Position numbers and translations under genes: made by a program
Assembly: GCA_022701365.1 (NCBI GenBank)
Contig: JAKUHH010000156.1
Location: 186,001-250,000, forward strand
Direction: 5' to 3'
DNA from: Mycocentrospora acerina
Lineage: Eukaryota > Ascomycota > Dothideomycetes > Pleosporales
Length of the DNA stretch: 64,000 nt
The notes under the pieces: model-generated
Database searches by the model: none
The model's input: only the letters and a program-made list of their open reading frames with translations
Told to the model about the DNA's origin: nothing
Shown here: positions 31,282 to 43,300 of the stretch, piece by piece
Layout of the letters: every line of letters starts with the position of its first letter
Position numbering within the stretch: the stretch's first letter is position 1

Positions 31282-33104
31282 TTATCGTATTGCACCATCA
31301 TAACTACTACTCTTTTCATAATCCCCTCCTTTGTAACTGACCCTCGAAGCACCCACTTCGCTATCACTATCGCTGTCACTACCGCTATCGCTATCACCAT
31401 CACCATCACTCCCGTCATCACGATAGCTCGTATAAAGCACCCCCACGGCAACAGCATCCTTCTCGATATCCACATCGACATCTACATCCACATCCACATC
31501 CCCCGCCCTTATCCTCGCCATCCCAAGCCCCATCTCCAAATCATATTTCGTCGACGCATAAGTCGTGTTCATAGTCGTAGTCGTAGTCGTAGCAGTATTC
31601 TTTATATCTGTAGTAGTAACAATAGTAGGAGTAGTAGGAGTAATAGTAGTAGGAGCAGGGTTGATGTATTTTTCCTCTGGGCCGCCGATCCAGTCTGGCA
31701 GCGAGGGCGTATGTCTGGAGTTTGCGGCAGAGCAGTTGGCAAAGACTGTGCGGAAGAGGGGGTTTAGGCTCGGGAGGGAGGCGGCGAGGATGCCAATGTC
31801 GACTTCGATTTGGGACCAGACGGGGACCCAGGCGTATGTCCTGTTTTGGGGTGGTTAGTACGTTGCTTGATGGTAGCGGCGGTGGTGGGAGGTAAGGGGA
31901 TCATGTGGAGTGGAGAGATAGGAGGAGAAGGAGGGAAGACGTACCATGTGCTGTCGGCTTTTTTCCAGGATTCACCATTGGGGAGGGGGCGGGCTTGCAT
32001 GACGATCTCGCAGAGGCGCATGGTGGAAGCGATGACGGGGACGAGGCTGACGGAGAAGATGAGGACGAGGGCGGCTGGTTGGGGGTGGCTCGTTAGTGTG
32101 TATTCTCTTTTATGATTGAAATCATATATCTGTAAAGATGTAGGAGACTGGGTAGTTAGGATACGTACTTCGTTGCCGGATATTAAATGAAAGTAAGGGG
32201 AGAAGTGGTATTGGGAATAGTAAAAGTGCGACGTCTGTAGCGACATTTATTGCTGCAGAAGACTGTAGAAAGGCTGCGCCGTTGATGCATGATGTGGGCC
32301 GGGGCGCAGTGTTCCAAATGAAGGATATGGGGGTGCAGGCAAAGAGCTGCGCCTATTTTGATGGTTGTGAGTTAGTTGATGTGCAGATTTTGGAGAGTGA
32401 AAGTGAAATTGGGAGATGTATTGCTGGTATACGAACAAGAAATACGGCAAGACTAAACGCTGTAATGAAACCGCCTGTTATCCATACAGCGCGCGAACGC
32501 ACGATCCAGGGGAGTCCGCGCTGTCCGGAGCCAATGCGGTGGTATAGGGCTAGGATGCTCATTTTTACGGCCCTAGAGAGGTTATTATTAGTTGGTTTCC
32601 AATGCCTGTATATTTGTGAGTGAATGTATTTACCAATTTGCTACAAAGTAAATGAGCATGTTGATCCATTTATACTACCCGGGTCAGCGCGATGTACAGA
32701 ACATATACTAAAAAATTCACCTACCATGAGCATTCGCTTGAATTGTCTATGGTGCACTTCGCTGGCGTGGCGCCCTCGTCCATTCTCGACTTGGAGAAAT
32801 ATCGTCACTGTTTGTGCGGCACCGAGCACCTTGAGGGTTGTTAAAAATGATGAAATGCTTAGTAGATAGGGGATTCACGTACTACTGCAATGGCAATAAA
32901 CAAGTCGTCTAGCCCGAATTTCTTGACCACATAGCCGCGAGTGAAAAAACTACCAATACTCAGTAAATTGGAAAAGCGGATATATTCGGTTTTTACTTAC
33001 CGCAACGCTACAATGGCCACCGCAATTGTATACATGACCATACTCACACGATTAATCAGCGGCCCTCGATCGCTCCCAGGTGCTACATCGATAATATGGC
33101 CCAT
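31282..33104 (-). CDS. Rhodopsin-domain integral membrane protein (PTH11/SAT4-like)
   Basis: Eight exons, 33104-33001, 32949-32883, 32829-32725, 32674-32634, 32572-32437, 32352-32169, 32074-31945 and 31840-31282, join in phase into 441 residues. Seven hydrophobic segments are expected; diagnostic blocks are KKFGLDDLFIAIAVV, INMLIYFVANWAVKMSILALYHRI, AQLFACTPISFIWN, CINGAAFLQSSAAINVATD and SLPSLNPLFR. These are features of the fungal rhodopsin-domain (PF20684-type) family, relatives of Pth11-like receptors. Some act in surface sensing, most are uncharacterised. The cytosolic tail is unusual: a Thr-rich stretch, then a pure Asp-Val repeat (about 12 residues) and an Asp/Ser run. The donor GTTCGT at 32436 is weak but phase-required. 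There is no N-terminal CFEM domain. Confidence 0.85.
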
Positions 33105-33963
33105 GTCTTGTTGAAAAAGTCCCAGATTGCAAAATTGACATGAGAGCTCTAACCTCCCAACTCACTAGTCTGCAAAAGGTGAGACGACCGACAAAAAGTA
33201 TAACAGAACAGAATTAGCAGCGAGCGTTCAACAAGTCAGTTCGACAGACGTGGGACACTTGAGTATAATATGACAGGTATGACACGGGGCAATGTATCGG
33301 CATAATGTAGAGTACAACCTTGAAACCCATCTTCTGGAAAACCTGAAGACAAAAACAGGACGGAACCAAGACGACGCGTGGACGTGCGCAAAGACATTGA
33401 ATCTGCAATGGAGCATGGTGCGGCGCACCTTGTTTCCACGCGACCGTTCGAAACCCGACATCCCGGACCTGCAAACAGATGCCCCAGGCTTTGAGATTAG
33501 GCTTGCGACTGCACTGGGATGCATGTTTGTCGGCAGGGGTAATTGCATTATGCATCAAAAACTTCTTTGTTCCTGTAGATGGATACTCCGGAGTAATGTC
33601 TGAGCGTGTATGTCCGTGAGACAAGCATGGTAGTTAGAGGTTTGTATGCAGGTGGTGGGGCTGAAGAGATCTGGGGGCGTCGTATTCGCTTCCATTGATC
33701 TGCATGATCGACCGGCAATGTCAAGGTTGTAATTCGCATCAAAGGCAATTAAGCATAAGAGCTGGGCACATCAAGCAAAGATAAAAGGCACATTTTGTCT
33801 GAACAATTCGTTTCCGTTGCCTATCTGTTTAAATGATCGAGAATTCGCTATCTAGGTATCATGGATGATTCTACGTAAGGGCTCATGACTATCAAAAAAT
33901 TCGTCAGTGAAGGGTCCCAAGGAGTGCTTTTAGGACAATATAGAAAGATGTACATGCGCTCGC
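33105..33963. other. Intergenic region, rhodopsin-domain gene to katG
   Basis: About 860 bp between two minus-strand genes. An ATG-started open frame at 33292-33603 (plus strand, 103 codons) lacks any recognisable motif and overlaps equally long frames on the other strand, so I do not call it a gene. Confidence 0.5.
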
Positions 33964-36365
33964 TCATAGGCGAGGCCTGCTCGAAACACTCGACGAGCCA
34001 CTCACCGACTTGCCCTTCACGTCATATCGGTCGTTGTTCATCACCTTATTCCAAGCTGTTACAAAGTCCTTGACAAACTTGTCGGAGTTATCGGCCTGTG
34101 CGTACAACTCGGCAATAGCACGGAGCTCAGGCTGCGAACCATAGATGAGGTCGTGACGAGTCGCAGTCCACTTCTGACCGCTCTTGTGGTTGAAGCCCTC
34201 GAACAGCTCAGATGGCTTGTTGGAGTCAGCGCCCCTCCACGCAGTGTTTGTGTCGAGCAAGTTGACAAAGAAGTCGTTGGTGAGCTGGCCAGGACGCTTT
34301 GTGAAGACGCCGTGGGAGGATCCATCGTAGTTGAGGCCCAAAGCACGTGCGCCACCAACGAGGACAACCAACTCTGGGGCAGTAAGGTTGAGAAGGTGAG
34401 CCTTGTCAACGTCCAGTTGCTCAGTACGGACACGATCAGTACCCTTGCCGTAATTACGGATAGGGTCGGAAACGGGCTCGAGGTGCGCGAACGACTCATG
34501 GTCGGTCTGCTCATCAGTCGCGTCGGTACGGCCGGGTGTGAAGGGAACGGAAACACCGGCAGCCTTTTCAAGCGCGGCATTACCAGCAAGGACAATCAAA
34601 TCAGCGAGGGAGACCTTCTTGCCCGAGCCGTTGAACTTGGACTGCACACCCTCGAGAGCCTTGAGAACCTCGGCAACCTCCTTGGGGTTGTTGACCTCCC
34701 AGTCCTTCTGAGGAGCAAGACGAATGCGGGCACCGTTGGCGCCACCACGCTTGTCGCTGCCGCGATACGAGGCAGCCGAGGCCCAGGCAACACGAAGAAG
34801 CTTGGAGGGCTCAATGCCGGCATCAAGGATCTCCTTCTTGAGAGACGAGATCTCCGACTCGCCAACCAGGTCGTGGTCAACATCGGGGACAGGGTCTTCC
34901 CAGATGAGCACCTCCTTGGGGATTTCAGGACCGACCCACCTGGATCGAGGACCCATGTCACGGTGGAGAAGCTTGAACCAAGCACGAGTGAAAGCGTCGT
35001 TGAGCTCCTCGGGGTGTGCCAACCACCGGCGGGTGATCTTCTCGTAGGCAGGATCCATACGCATCGACAAATCAGTAGTCAACATCCTGGGCTTGTGCTT
35101 CTTGTTGGAGTCGTAGGCGTCAGGAATAATGGCGTCGGCATCCTTTGCAACCCACTGGTTGGCGCCAGCAGGGCTCTTCTCCAGCTCCCACTCGAACTTG
35201 TAGAGGTACTCGAGGTACTTGTTGCTCCACTTGGTGGGGGTACCGGTCCAGGTGACTTCGAGACCACTGGTGATTGTGTCTGGGCCCTTGCCAGAGCCGT
35301 GCTGGTTCTTCCAGCCGAAGCCTTGCTCAGCAATGTCGGCGCTGTTGGGGTCTGGTCCTGTGTTCTCAGAAGGAGCAGCACCGTGTGTCTTTCCAATGGT
35401 GTGGCCACCGACGATGAGGGCAGCAGTCTCCTCGTCGTTCATGGCCATGCGGCCAAAGGTTGTGCGGATGTCCTTTGCAGCGGCAATGGGGTCGGGGACG
35501 CCGTCGGGACCTTGTAGCAGTCAGTGTCTGATGGAATGCAACTCGGCCCTACTGAGCACTCACCCTCGGGGTTCACGTAGATGAGACCCATGTGTGCGGC
35601 AGCCAGTGGCTTCTCGAGTTCACGTGCTGTGTGGCTGTCGTTGTGTCCCTCCTTGTGCTGGTCGCCGTCGACGACGCCCTCTCCAGAGACGCCCTTGTTG
35701 CCATCAGCATAGCGGATGTCGTTGCCGAGCCACTCGGTCTCGCCGCCCCAGTAGACAGACTCGTCAGACTGGAATGTGTCGGCACGACCACCAGCAAAGC
35801 CAAAGGTGGGCAGGCCTGTCGACTCGAGGGCGACGTTGCCGGTGAGGAGGAACAGATCGGCCCACGAGATCTTGTTGCCATACTTCTGCTTGATGGGCCA
35901 GAGCAGGCGACGGGCCTTGTCGAGCGAGACGTTGTCTGGCCAGGCGTTGAGGGGGGCGAAGCGCTGCTGGCCCTCACCACCGCCACCACGGCCGTCAGTG
36001 ACACGGTAGGTTCCTGCCGAGTGCCAGGCCATGCGGATGCTGCACCACCATGTTAGCACGCCATTCATCGCCTCATTGACGACTTGGCTGGCGGGGTCTA
36101 CTTACAAGAGGCCGCCGTAGTGGCCAAAGTCGGCAGGCCACCAGTCCTGCGAGTCCGTCATCAGGGCGGTGATGTCCTTCTTCAGGGCGTCATAGTCGAG
36201 CTTCTTGAACTCCTCGGCGTAGTTGAAGTCTGCGCCCAGCGGGTTCTGGCGGGGGTCGTGCTGGCGCAGGATGTTGAGTCGGAGCTCGTTTGGCCACCAG
36301 TCGACGTTCTTTGTGCCGCCGCCTGCGACGTTGGCGGGCTTCACGGGACACTCGCCTGAAGACAT
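33964..36365 (-). CDS. katG: Bifunctional catalase-peroxidase
   Basis: Exons 36365-36106, 36039-35564 and 35510-33964 give 760 residues, typical of fungal KatG1. The two-domain layout is complete. The N-terminal haem domain has the distal RMAWHSAGTYR (Arg, Trp and His of the active site), MGLIYVNPEG with the cross-linked Tyr, SMRMDP with the Met of the Trp-Tyr-Met adduct, and GGHTIGKTHG with the proximal His. The haem-less C-terminal repeat ends KVMNNDRYDVKGKS. KatG destroys hydrogen peroxide by catalatic and peroxidatic routes. There is no signal peptide and no canonical peroxisomal tail, so it should be cytosolic. A GTGAGT donor lies just before the stop, allowing an alternative 3' end. The frame has no ATG upstream of 36365. 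Confidence 0.96.
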
Positions 36366-36989
36366 GATTGCTGTAGTCGGGTGTGGTGTGGGGAGAGGGG
36401 TGGATGTGGGATGAGCGAGCGGCAATCCAGAGGCCCAGCTATGGTTGGTATAAGTAGCCCAGCATTCATAAGCACGTTTGTCTGGATTTCAACTCGCCCT
36501 TGCCCCTCCCCGGCGCCACGCTGCCCCGCATCCCTATTCGGGCCTGGTCCACTGGGCCCCACTCCCTCGACACCCTGATGGCCAACAACGCCTCGAGGAA
36601 TTGGAAACCCCGCCATATATGATTTGCCAATCGCCCGCCGCCGCGCACCTTCTGCCACCCGGCCTTTGCATTGCAACATGGCCAGCATGGCCAGCATGGG
36701 CTGTGTGGGCCAGCATCCACCCCCGTCTGTCTTTCTTCGCGGGGCCAACGCACGGAATCTTCCCGTCAATCGAGCGGCAGGCAAATCATATCGAAACGAT
36801 TAGGTCATACACGTGATCGCCATACATGCCGAGGCCGGAGCCGGCTACCCAAGGAATTCGCGTCGCCACTATTCGTGAAATCATCATGCTTCGAAAGCCG
36901 CCATGGCCAGACGCTGGCCATTATCAGCAGGAACTTGCGCCGCACGTGCTTGCCAGCCTCGCCAGGCTCTCGAAGCCTCCACCCACCGT

Positions 36990-37035
36990 CACGTTATCTG
37001 CCGTTTGGCTCTCACGTTATCTACTGCTTGGCTCT
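36990..37035 (+). repeat. Two tandem 23-bp repeats with GATA motifs
   Basis: Two adjacent copies, 36990-37012 and 37013-37035, share CACGTTATCT and TTGGCTCT and differ at a few central bases. Each contains TTATCT, which is AGATAA (HGATAR, the GATA-factor site) on the minus strand. Confidence 0.8.
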
Positions 37036-37042
37036 GACGTCA
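37035..37042. promoter_or_regulatory. Perfect CRE (bZIP) palindrome
   Basis: TGACGTCA directly abuts the second 23-bp repeat. It lies about 320 bp before the ADH ATG and 670 bp before the katG ATG. AtfA/CREB-type bZIP factors bind this site, and AtfA controls catalase genes in fungi, so oxidative-stress control is a reasonable inference. Confidence 0.6.
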
Positions 37043-37241
37043 CCAGCCAACCCCACATTATCCATTCCCCGCACTAACGGCTCAAGGGAACGCGTCTCTG
37101 TTCAGTCATCACGCCTCGTGCACGCAGTCATTTGGCTACAAATTGGCTTTGGAGCACGATTCAGATGTGCCGACTCAAGTATATGGGATACCCCAGAGTG
37201 GAATCCGCGGGGAGAGGCGGATCCACGGCTGTTGACCGTTG

Positions 37242-37249
37242 TATTTAAG
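37242..37249 (+). promoter_or_regulatory. TATA element of the ADH gene
   Basis: TATTTAAG about 112 bp upstream of the ADH start codon, at a normal TATA distance for a fungal gene. Confidence 0.45.
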
Positions 37250-37360
37250 GAGGGGTAGAGCATCGAAAGGAGTAGCATTTTCCAGCGTTCGTGCCAGCTT
37301 CTCCATTTCGCGATATTTTGCCTATTCAATCTAAATATACGACTTGATTCTCAATTCAAT

Positions 37361-38696
37361 ATGGTCGACGACAAGGTCCAAACGTTCGATATTCCCAAGA
37401 CATGCAAAGCAGGCGTCGTGGTCAACGAAGGCCCCGACTTCCGTGTTGAAGTCCAAGATGTTCCAGTCCCAGAGATTGGTGTGTTCATTTCACTTTCATC
37501 TCATCGAACCACCTTGCCTAACATGATGAAAAGGGCCAAACGATGTCCTCATCAAACTCAATGCCACTGGCATCTGCCACAGTGATATTCACTTCATGAT
37601 GAATGACTGGGCGTTGCCCAAAATGTCGGAATTAGGTACAAAGTGCGCAGGACATGAAGGCGCAGGAGTCATTGTCAAGATTGGCGATGGTGTCAAGACA
37701 CTGAAGCCCGGTATGCGCGCTGGTTTCAAGGTAAGCTTCTGACCTGCCGTTTCCGGGAACAGATCAACCCAAAATACAACAACAATAGAAAAAACTTACA
37801 CTACCCTAGCCCATTCAAGACACATGTGGGGCATGCGAGCTCTGCCGAGGCGACAACGAATGCTAGTACGTTGCATTGACTCCGCTTTTGGAAACATGAG
37901 CTGACCATTATGCAAAGTTGTGCAAAGGCGGTGTTTACCGGACTAATGTGCGATGGATCCTACAAGCAGTACATTGTCTCTCCTGAGAGGTACACAACAC
38001 TTATCCCAGATGGGGTGGACGACTACATAGCCGGACCTATCATGTGCTCTGCGTCGACAATCTACACCTCAATCAAGGAATCTAAATTACAGCCGGGCGA
38101 CTGGGCAGTATTTCCAGGTGCTGGCGGTGGCGTAGGTCTGCAGGGTGTTCAACTTGCAAAGGTATGTTGATACTCTTCATGCTACCATTCCTGACCTAAC
38201 ATCCCACCAGGCTATGGGTCTGCGTGCTGTAGCTGTTGATACCGGAGACGACAAGAAGAAGCTTTGCATCGAAGTAGGCGGCGCAGAAGAGTTCATCGAC
38301 TTCAAGAAGGTTAGCAATGTTGCAGAAGAGATTATCCGAATCTGTGACGGTATTGGTGCTCACGGGGTTTTCGTCACCGCCGTCCAAACATACCCATCTT
38401 CCATCTCATATCTTGGTGGACGTGTCGGCGGAAAGGTCATGTGTATTGGCTTGCCACCAGCCGGCACGCTGAGCATTAACGTCGATCCCGGCCAGATGTG
38501 CTTTAAGAGGCAGAGTGTACAGGGCACGCTTGTGAGCAGCATGGCAGACGTAGACAAGACCCTGGACTTTGCAAAGCGAGGCCTGTTGAAGCCCATCTAC
38601 ACAGTCTACCCCCTCAGCCAGTTCAACGAAGCCGTTCAAAAGCTAAGACGAGGTGAAATTGCCGGTAGAGCCGTCGTAGATTTCAACCAGGCATAA
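37361..38696 (+). CDS. Zinc-dependent alcohol dehydrogenase
   Basis: Five exons, 37361-37478, 37534-37730, 37810-37865, 37918-38161 and 38211-38696, give 366 residues, close to the tetrameric ADH family. Catalytic zinc ligands appear in ATGICHSDIH (Cys54) and GHEGAG (His80, Glu81). The structural zinc site is Cys111, Cys114, Cys117 and Cys125 in CGACELCRGDNECYC. The NAD loop reads GAGGGVGLQGVQLAKAMG, and the Asp in AVDTGDDKK indicates NAD(H) rather than NADP(H). The sequence resembles fermentative yeast-type Adh1/Adh3, but a specific substrate cannot be fixed; ethanol or other short alcohols are likely. No mitochondrial leader is seen. It shares its upstream region with katG. Confidence 0.93.
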
Positions 38697-39550
38697 AGAA
38701 GGGTAAGAATTTACATACATATATTTTAAATACAACAAAAGGGTAGCATTCTCCATATCATGGAGTAGTATTTCCAACAAATTGAATCATGACCATTTTC
38801 TGAACGACGTTCCTCACATGTTCATTCAGACGACTCAATCATCTCCTCCTCAGCACAAGCCCTTGTAGTAAGAGAGACCAAAACAGCTAGTATCCTATCA
38901 TTGAAGAAGAAAAAAAAATTAGATTCACACAAAGAAAGACAGAACAGGCATTTACGCATACAACACTCAAATGTTCTCACATAGAATCATCTCCCATCTA
39001 TGTAGCCAGCCTCACAAAAAGAAAGAGACGGAACAGACAATAACCACGAATTATAGATAAAATTATCTTTGCACTTTGAAAAAAAAAACCCCCCCAACCC
39101 TTTCCCTTCACAGCTCCACATGCAAAAAAACGGTTGTATATACCACGCAAGCAGGCAAACAAGCAAGCAAACCCCCACAGGGAAACAACCTATTTAAAAT
39201 CTGTTTTCTAAAAGACAGGGTTTAATGAAGAAGAAGTCATCATCATTATCCGTCACATTTTTTTTTCCATACCCCCCCGCTGTCCAAATTAAAAAAAAAG
39301 TTTGACAAAAAGAATGCATAACTAGAGGAGAATAAAGAATGATACCTCGCAGATTATCTACCCCATTTTAATGACTGGAATAATCAATATAGCGACAGAG
39401 ATACGATGGATGGGAAGGCTATTATCCGTTACACACACAAACGTACATACACTCACATACGTGTAGAGGAGGTACATGGAAAAGGGGTGTCATATGTACA
39501 TTCCGCCGACTTATTTATTCTCTTTTTCCTTTTCCTTCTCCTTGTGCGGC

Positions 39551-40085
39551 GAGGGAGAGAGGGAAAGGGAGAGGGAGAGGGAGAGGAGGAGGAGTTGATA
39601 ATAGGTAGGTAGGTATGTAGGCAAAGGGGGGACTCATCTCGATTACTTCTTCATTCACTCATTCACTCACACACACACCCCCCTCTCTCTCTCCCGACAA
39701 AGCCGTTTTCCGTAACAACATAATACAACATAGCACAACACGACACGACACGGCACGGCACGACACATGCATTCACTCCTTGCAAGACAAGGAAGAAGAT
39801 GGAGATGAAAACAAAAGGGAAGAAGAACAGCAACAACAACAACAACAACCAGAAAAAAAAATAACGCCTCGTCTACGCCTACCAATGCTACGAAGAAACG
39901 CCCCTACTTGTCGCTGTCACCATCATCATCATTGTCGCCGTCGCCATCATCGTCATCATCATCAACATCGTCATGTGTACATACATACATACACACACGC
40001 CCCCTCCTTATTCCAGCTTCTCCTCCTCCTCCTCCTCCTCATCATCATCATAACCATCATCATCGTCATCATCGCCATCACACCT
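39551..40085 (+). repeat. Cluster of different microsatellites
   Basis: In order: (GGGAGA)n at about 39551-39592, (TAGG)n near 39601-39614, a degenerate ACGAC/ACGGC array at 39714-39768, (CAA)n at 39828-39850, (CAT)n with interruptions from about 39920, (CATA)n near 39979-39991, (CTC)n at 40018-40040 and (CAT)n again to 40080. Many unrelated motifs are packed into about 500 bp. Confidence 0.85.
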
Positions 40086-40158
40086 CCCATCAACCACTTC
40101 CCCGTCTCTCATATCACGAGTCTAGTACTTGTAGTCAAGAATGTGCAAAATGCTGCCT

Positions 40159-40190
40159 TGAATGCCTTGAATGCCATGCCATGCCATACC
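40159..40190 (+). repeat. ATGCC pentamer repeat
   Basis: Tandem ATGCC units with interruptions, just beyond the 3' end of the deubiquitinase gene. A further pair of ATGCC units occurs near 40356-40368. Confidence 0.8.
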
Positions 40191-40398
40191 ACACAATGTC
40201 GTGCCTTTTCGTGTTGTCGTCGCAACCTCCCAACTAGACGGCCAACACTCCTCCCCCAAGACAAAATGGAAAAGGGACAACAACAACAACAAAAAAAAAA
40301 GAAGAGGCAGACCCCATAGCCCAAGAAAACGAGGGAAGGTCTTGAGTTCTTGAGTCCATGCCATGCCACTACCGCCTTTTATTCCTTTTTGACAGCCC

Positions 40399-43300
40399 TC
40401 AGACGGACGAGTTGTGGAGATGGATTTCTGCGACGGATTCATCCCCGTCGTCAATCGGCGTTGTCGCCCTCCCGTGAATATCATCGCCAAAATCCTCCAG
40501 CATGCGGTTGTCCAGATCATCGCCACCTTCTGAGCCCATATTTACCGCATCGCTTGCGACATCATCATCGTCGAGATTAGAGTGTTTGATGCCATCAAAA
40601 CTCCACACGGGCTGGTCATCCCATTGGCTCAGCTGTGCGTATGAATCAGCACCGTTGAAGCTCTCGTCCTCGTCGCCTCCATAGCCTTCATCTTGGTAGG
40701 ACGGCAAGGTGTCATCTTCATCGTCGAGAGTCGCGGCTGCGGCTGCGCTCCCGGGACGTTTCACGGCTGTTGAGAGCGCTGAGCCACCCCCGTGCAGGGC
40801 TCCTGCTCCCGCTGCGGCTGCGCCAGCGCTCGACGACCCATTGCGGTACGAGTCGCCAAGGCGCAAGCCGTTTCCCGCCGCAGGCGAGCGAGAGCGGTTG
40901 TCATGCTCAGAATCATTCCCATCTTCAGAGCCGGGATTGCTGTTGTTGACGAGTTGCTGTAGCGTGGGAGGGCCTAAAGGGTCGGGAGATCGACGACGGT
41001 AGAAGAGGAGATAGGCACTGGGGGTAACTGCCTTCTCGCCTGAACCACATTTGGAGACCATGGAGTCTACCAACATATTAGCACTGTTTTTGGTTGCCTG
41101 CACTTTTTTTTTACGATTTCACTTACCGTTGTAATTGTACCACTGCTTATCAAAAAAGTTTTGCGCAGTAGCAGTGTAGTGACCCCCTCCAAGACCACCG
41201 AAATGGTTGTCGACTGCGAACAGGTCGTAGGTGAGATCCTTGTTCTCGGGGAAGCCAACCTTTCCTGACAGGTCCAAACCCTCAACCGGAAAGTCGATCA
41301 ACTCCTCAATTTTGTCCCTGAATGATCGATGACCACTAAAGCGCTTGAGGTGTATGATGAGTATGTCAGGCACCGTCCAAATCTCAAGTGTTTTAGTCGC
41401 TCGACGGAGCTCCTTACAACGACTACAGTACCATGCGTTATCTTCCGAAAGGACCTCGCTCTTCGACGTCTCCATAAAACACTCATCCAAGGTGATTCCG
41501 TGTTGCTTTCGGGCTCTACGCTTAGCCTTCTTCTCCCGCAACTCAACGTTTTCGAACGTTTCAATGTTCTTCATGGCATCCATTCCACGAGAGTCATCTT
41601 GTGAAGTGGCACCAAACAGGCTCTCAAATGCCTCTGGAGTCCATTCAAGCACAAGAGCCTCACCTAGGCGAACCAAGCTCTGATCATTTTCATCATCAGG
41701 ATCCTCGGGGTAGATGGGCTGACCCAAGTCCCTAGACCTCTTCTTAAAGTTCTTGTTATTCTTGTGCTTACGCTCCATCTTGCGCTCTTGTTTCCTCTGC
41801 TTCTTGCTCTTCTTCTTGCCTTGTCGCCCACCTCGTGAAAAAGCGGCTGGCTCAGTCTCGATTGACTGCATCTCCTCGTCGCTGCTAACGTTCGCTGCCT
41901 CAAGTGCCTCCGCAGTATCAACCAGAGAATGAGGCGTCTCTGCATCTTCTTCGCTAGACGATGTCGAGCCTTGTCCATCACTGCCAGTGGAAGATTGCTC
42001 CGAAGCTGCCCGATACGAGGCAGCTGGGATACGCTTAGTGATGGACTCTAGAGTCCGTGAATGATCAACCGTACTCCAACCAGTGGTGACAAATTCGGTT
42101 GCCTTGCGAGTGTGCTTTATCTCAAAGAGTTGCCGGAACTCCGGATGAACAAACGACCCAGGTCTGAGCACCTCGGGTGTTTCACTCTGGTCAACCGAAT
42201 CAGTCATAGTGACTTCGACGATATCCTCGCCTTCAATTGACTCATCCTTGACTCGCGGGTCACCATTAGGCGCTGCGTCTTCCTCCGTTGTTAACACAAC
42301 GTCAGAGCCGGGTCGTGATTGCGTCGATGGTTCCCCACTGAGCTCTGTCAAGATTGGTCGGGTGGTCATTTGAGCGACCTTGGCAAGGACCTTCTTCAAG
42401 ATTGCATCATAGTCTCTCGCTTCTTCGCGCGACAATACAATGAAGAAGGGCGTCAGCGCCATTGCGAAATTCTGTCCTCGATACGAACTTGGGTTGGGAC
42501 CACGGTTGAACACTGGAACCAAGATTCTATCGTGAGCCGGTGATGCTGAATCTGGAATATCTTCATCGGATGAGGCATTGATCATTGATCTGTACTTGGA
42601 GCCCTTCTTCTGTGGCGCAGGCCAGTTGCTAGGTGTGTCATCAAGTTCGTAGAAGAAGATGTCGTCGCGTGCAGTGATGCTCGATTCCGCAATTGTCGCT
42701 TTATCGTCAAGGTGTCGGTAGAATTTATGACTGTACACTTCTGACGCCATCAAGCGGTTTGCAGGCGCGCCGAAACGTTTGCCCACGTACTCCTTCAACG
42801 CCTTGATCGTAGCATTCTTATCCATGTCAACTTCCAGCTGGTAGGCCTTGCCCTTGATTGGGACATATGTAATTGTATGCGTCCAGGACTGTTCGATGGG
42901 AAGCTGCAAAGTGAGCTGGCTGTATGGGTCGAATGTGATACTAACCTTGCTGCACTGCGGGCAGACCATAGTATTCTTGTAGAATCCACTGAACAGATCC
43001 GTAGCTACCGAATCGTTGCGAGCGCGATGGTTGGACCGATATGTCTCGCCAAGTTGCCTCATAGCTTCAGGATCACTGATTGTGTTGTCATCCGAGTCGG
43101 GGTTCTCACGATAGGGCTTGACGTAGATTCTGTTGAGATCCTCGTGAAGTGCATCGACTAACCAACTGAGGAATTCTTGCGAATCTTGTTGCCCATAACC
43201 TGAAAAGAGACCGTTGGCTTTGCCAAGCGCCTGCTTGAAGCCTTTGGGGCTGAAAGAGGTTGCATTGCCGTTGAGATCGTAGATGCTGCTCAAAACTCCA

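Larger units (their letters stand above)
36366..37360. other. Divergent promoter region of katG and ADH
   Basis: About 1 kb shared by the two divergent redox genes. It contains a tandem 23-bp repeat with GATA motifs, a perfect CRE palindrome and a TATA element for the ADH gene, listed separately. No coding sequence is seen. Confidence 0.65.
38697..40398. other. Low-complexity intergenic region
   Basis: 1.7 kb between the convergent ADH and deubiquitinase genes. It is packed with simple repeats from about 39540 to 40110 and has poly-A/T runs earlier. Open frames across it read as repeats and I call no gene. Confidence 0.65.

Noticed and set aside
33292..33603. 103-codon plus-strand frame with ATG
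   Set aside because: Overlaps equally long frames on the other strand and has no domain or fungal signature.
34153..35517. 454-codon open frame on the plus strand, antisense to katG
   Set aside because: It mirrors the codon bias of katG; the sequence is low in Ile/Met/Trp and resembles no protein. Long antisense frames are expected in highly biased genes.
33964..38696. A possible biosynthetic or detoxification cluster around katG and ADH
   Set aside because: Neighbours are unrelated membrane and ubiquitin genes; no backbone enzyme or pathway regulator.
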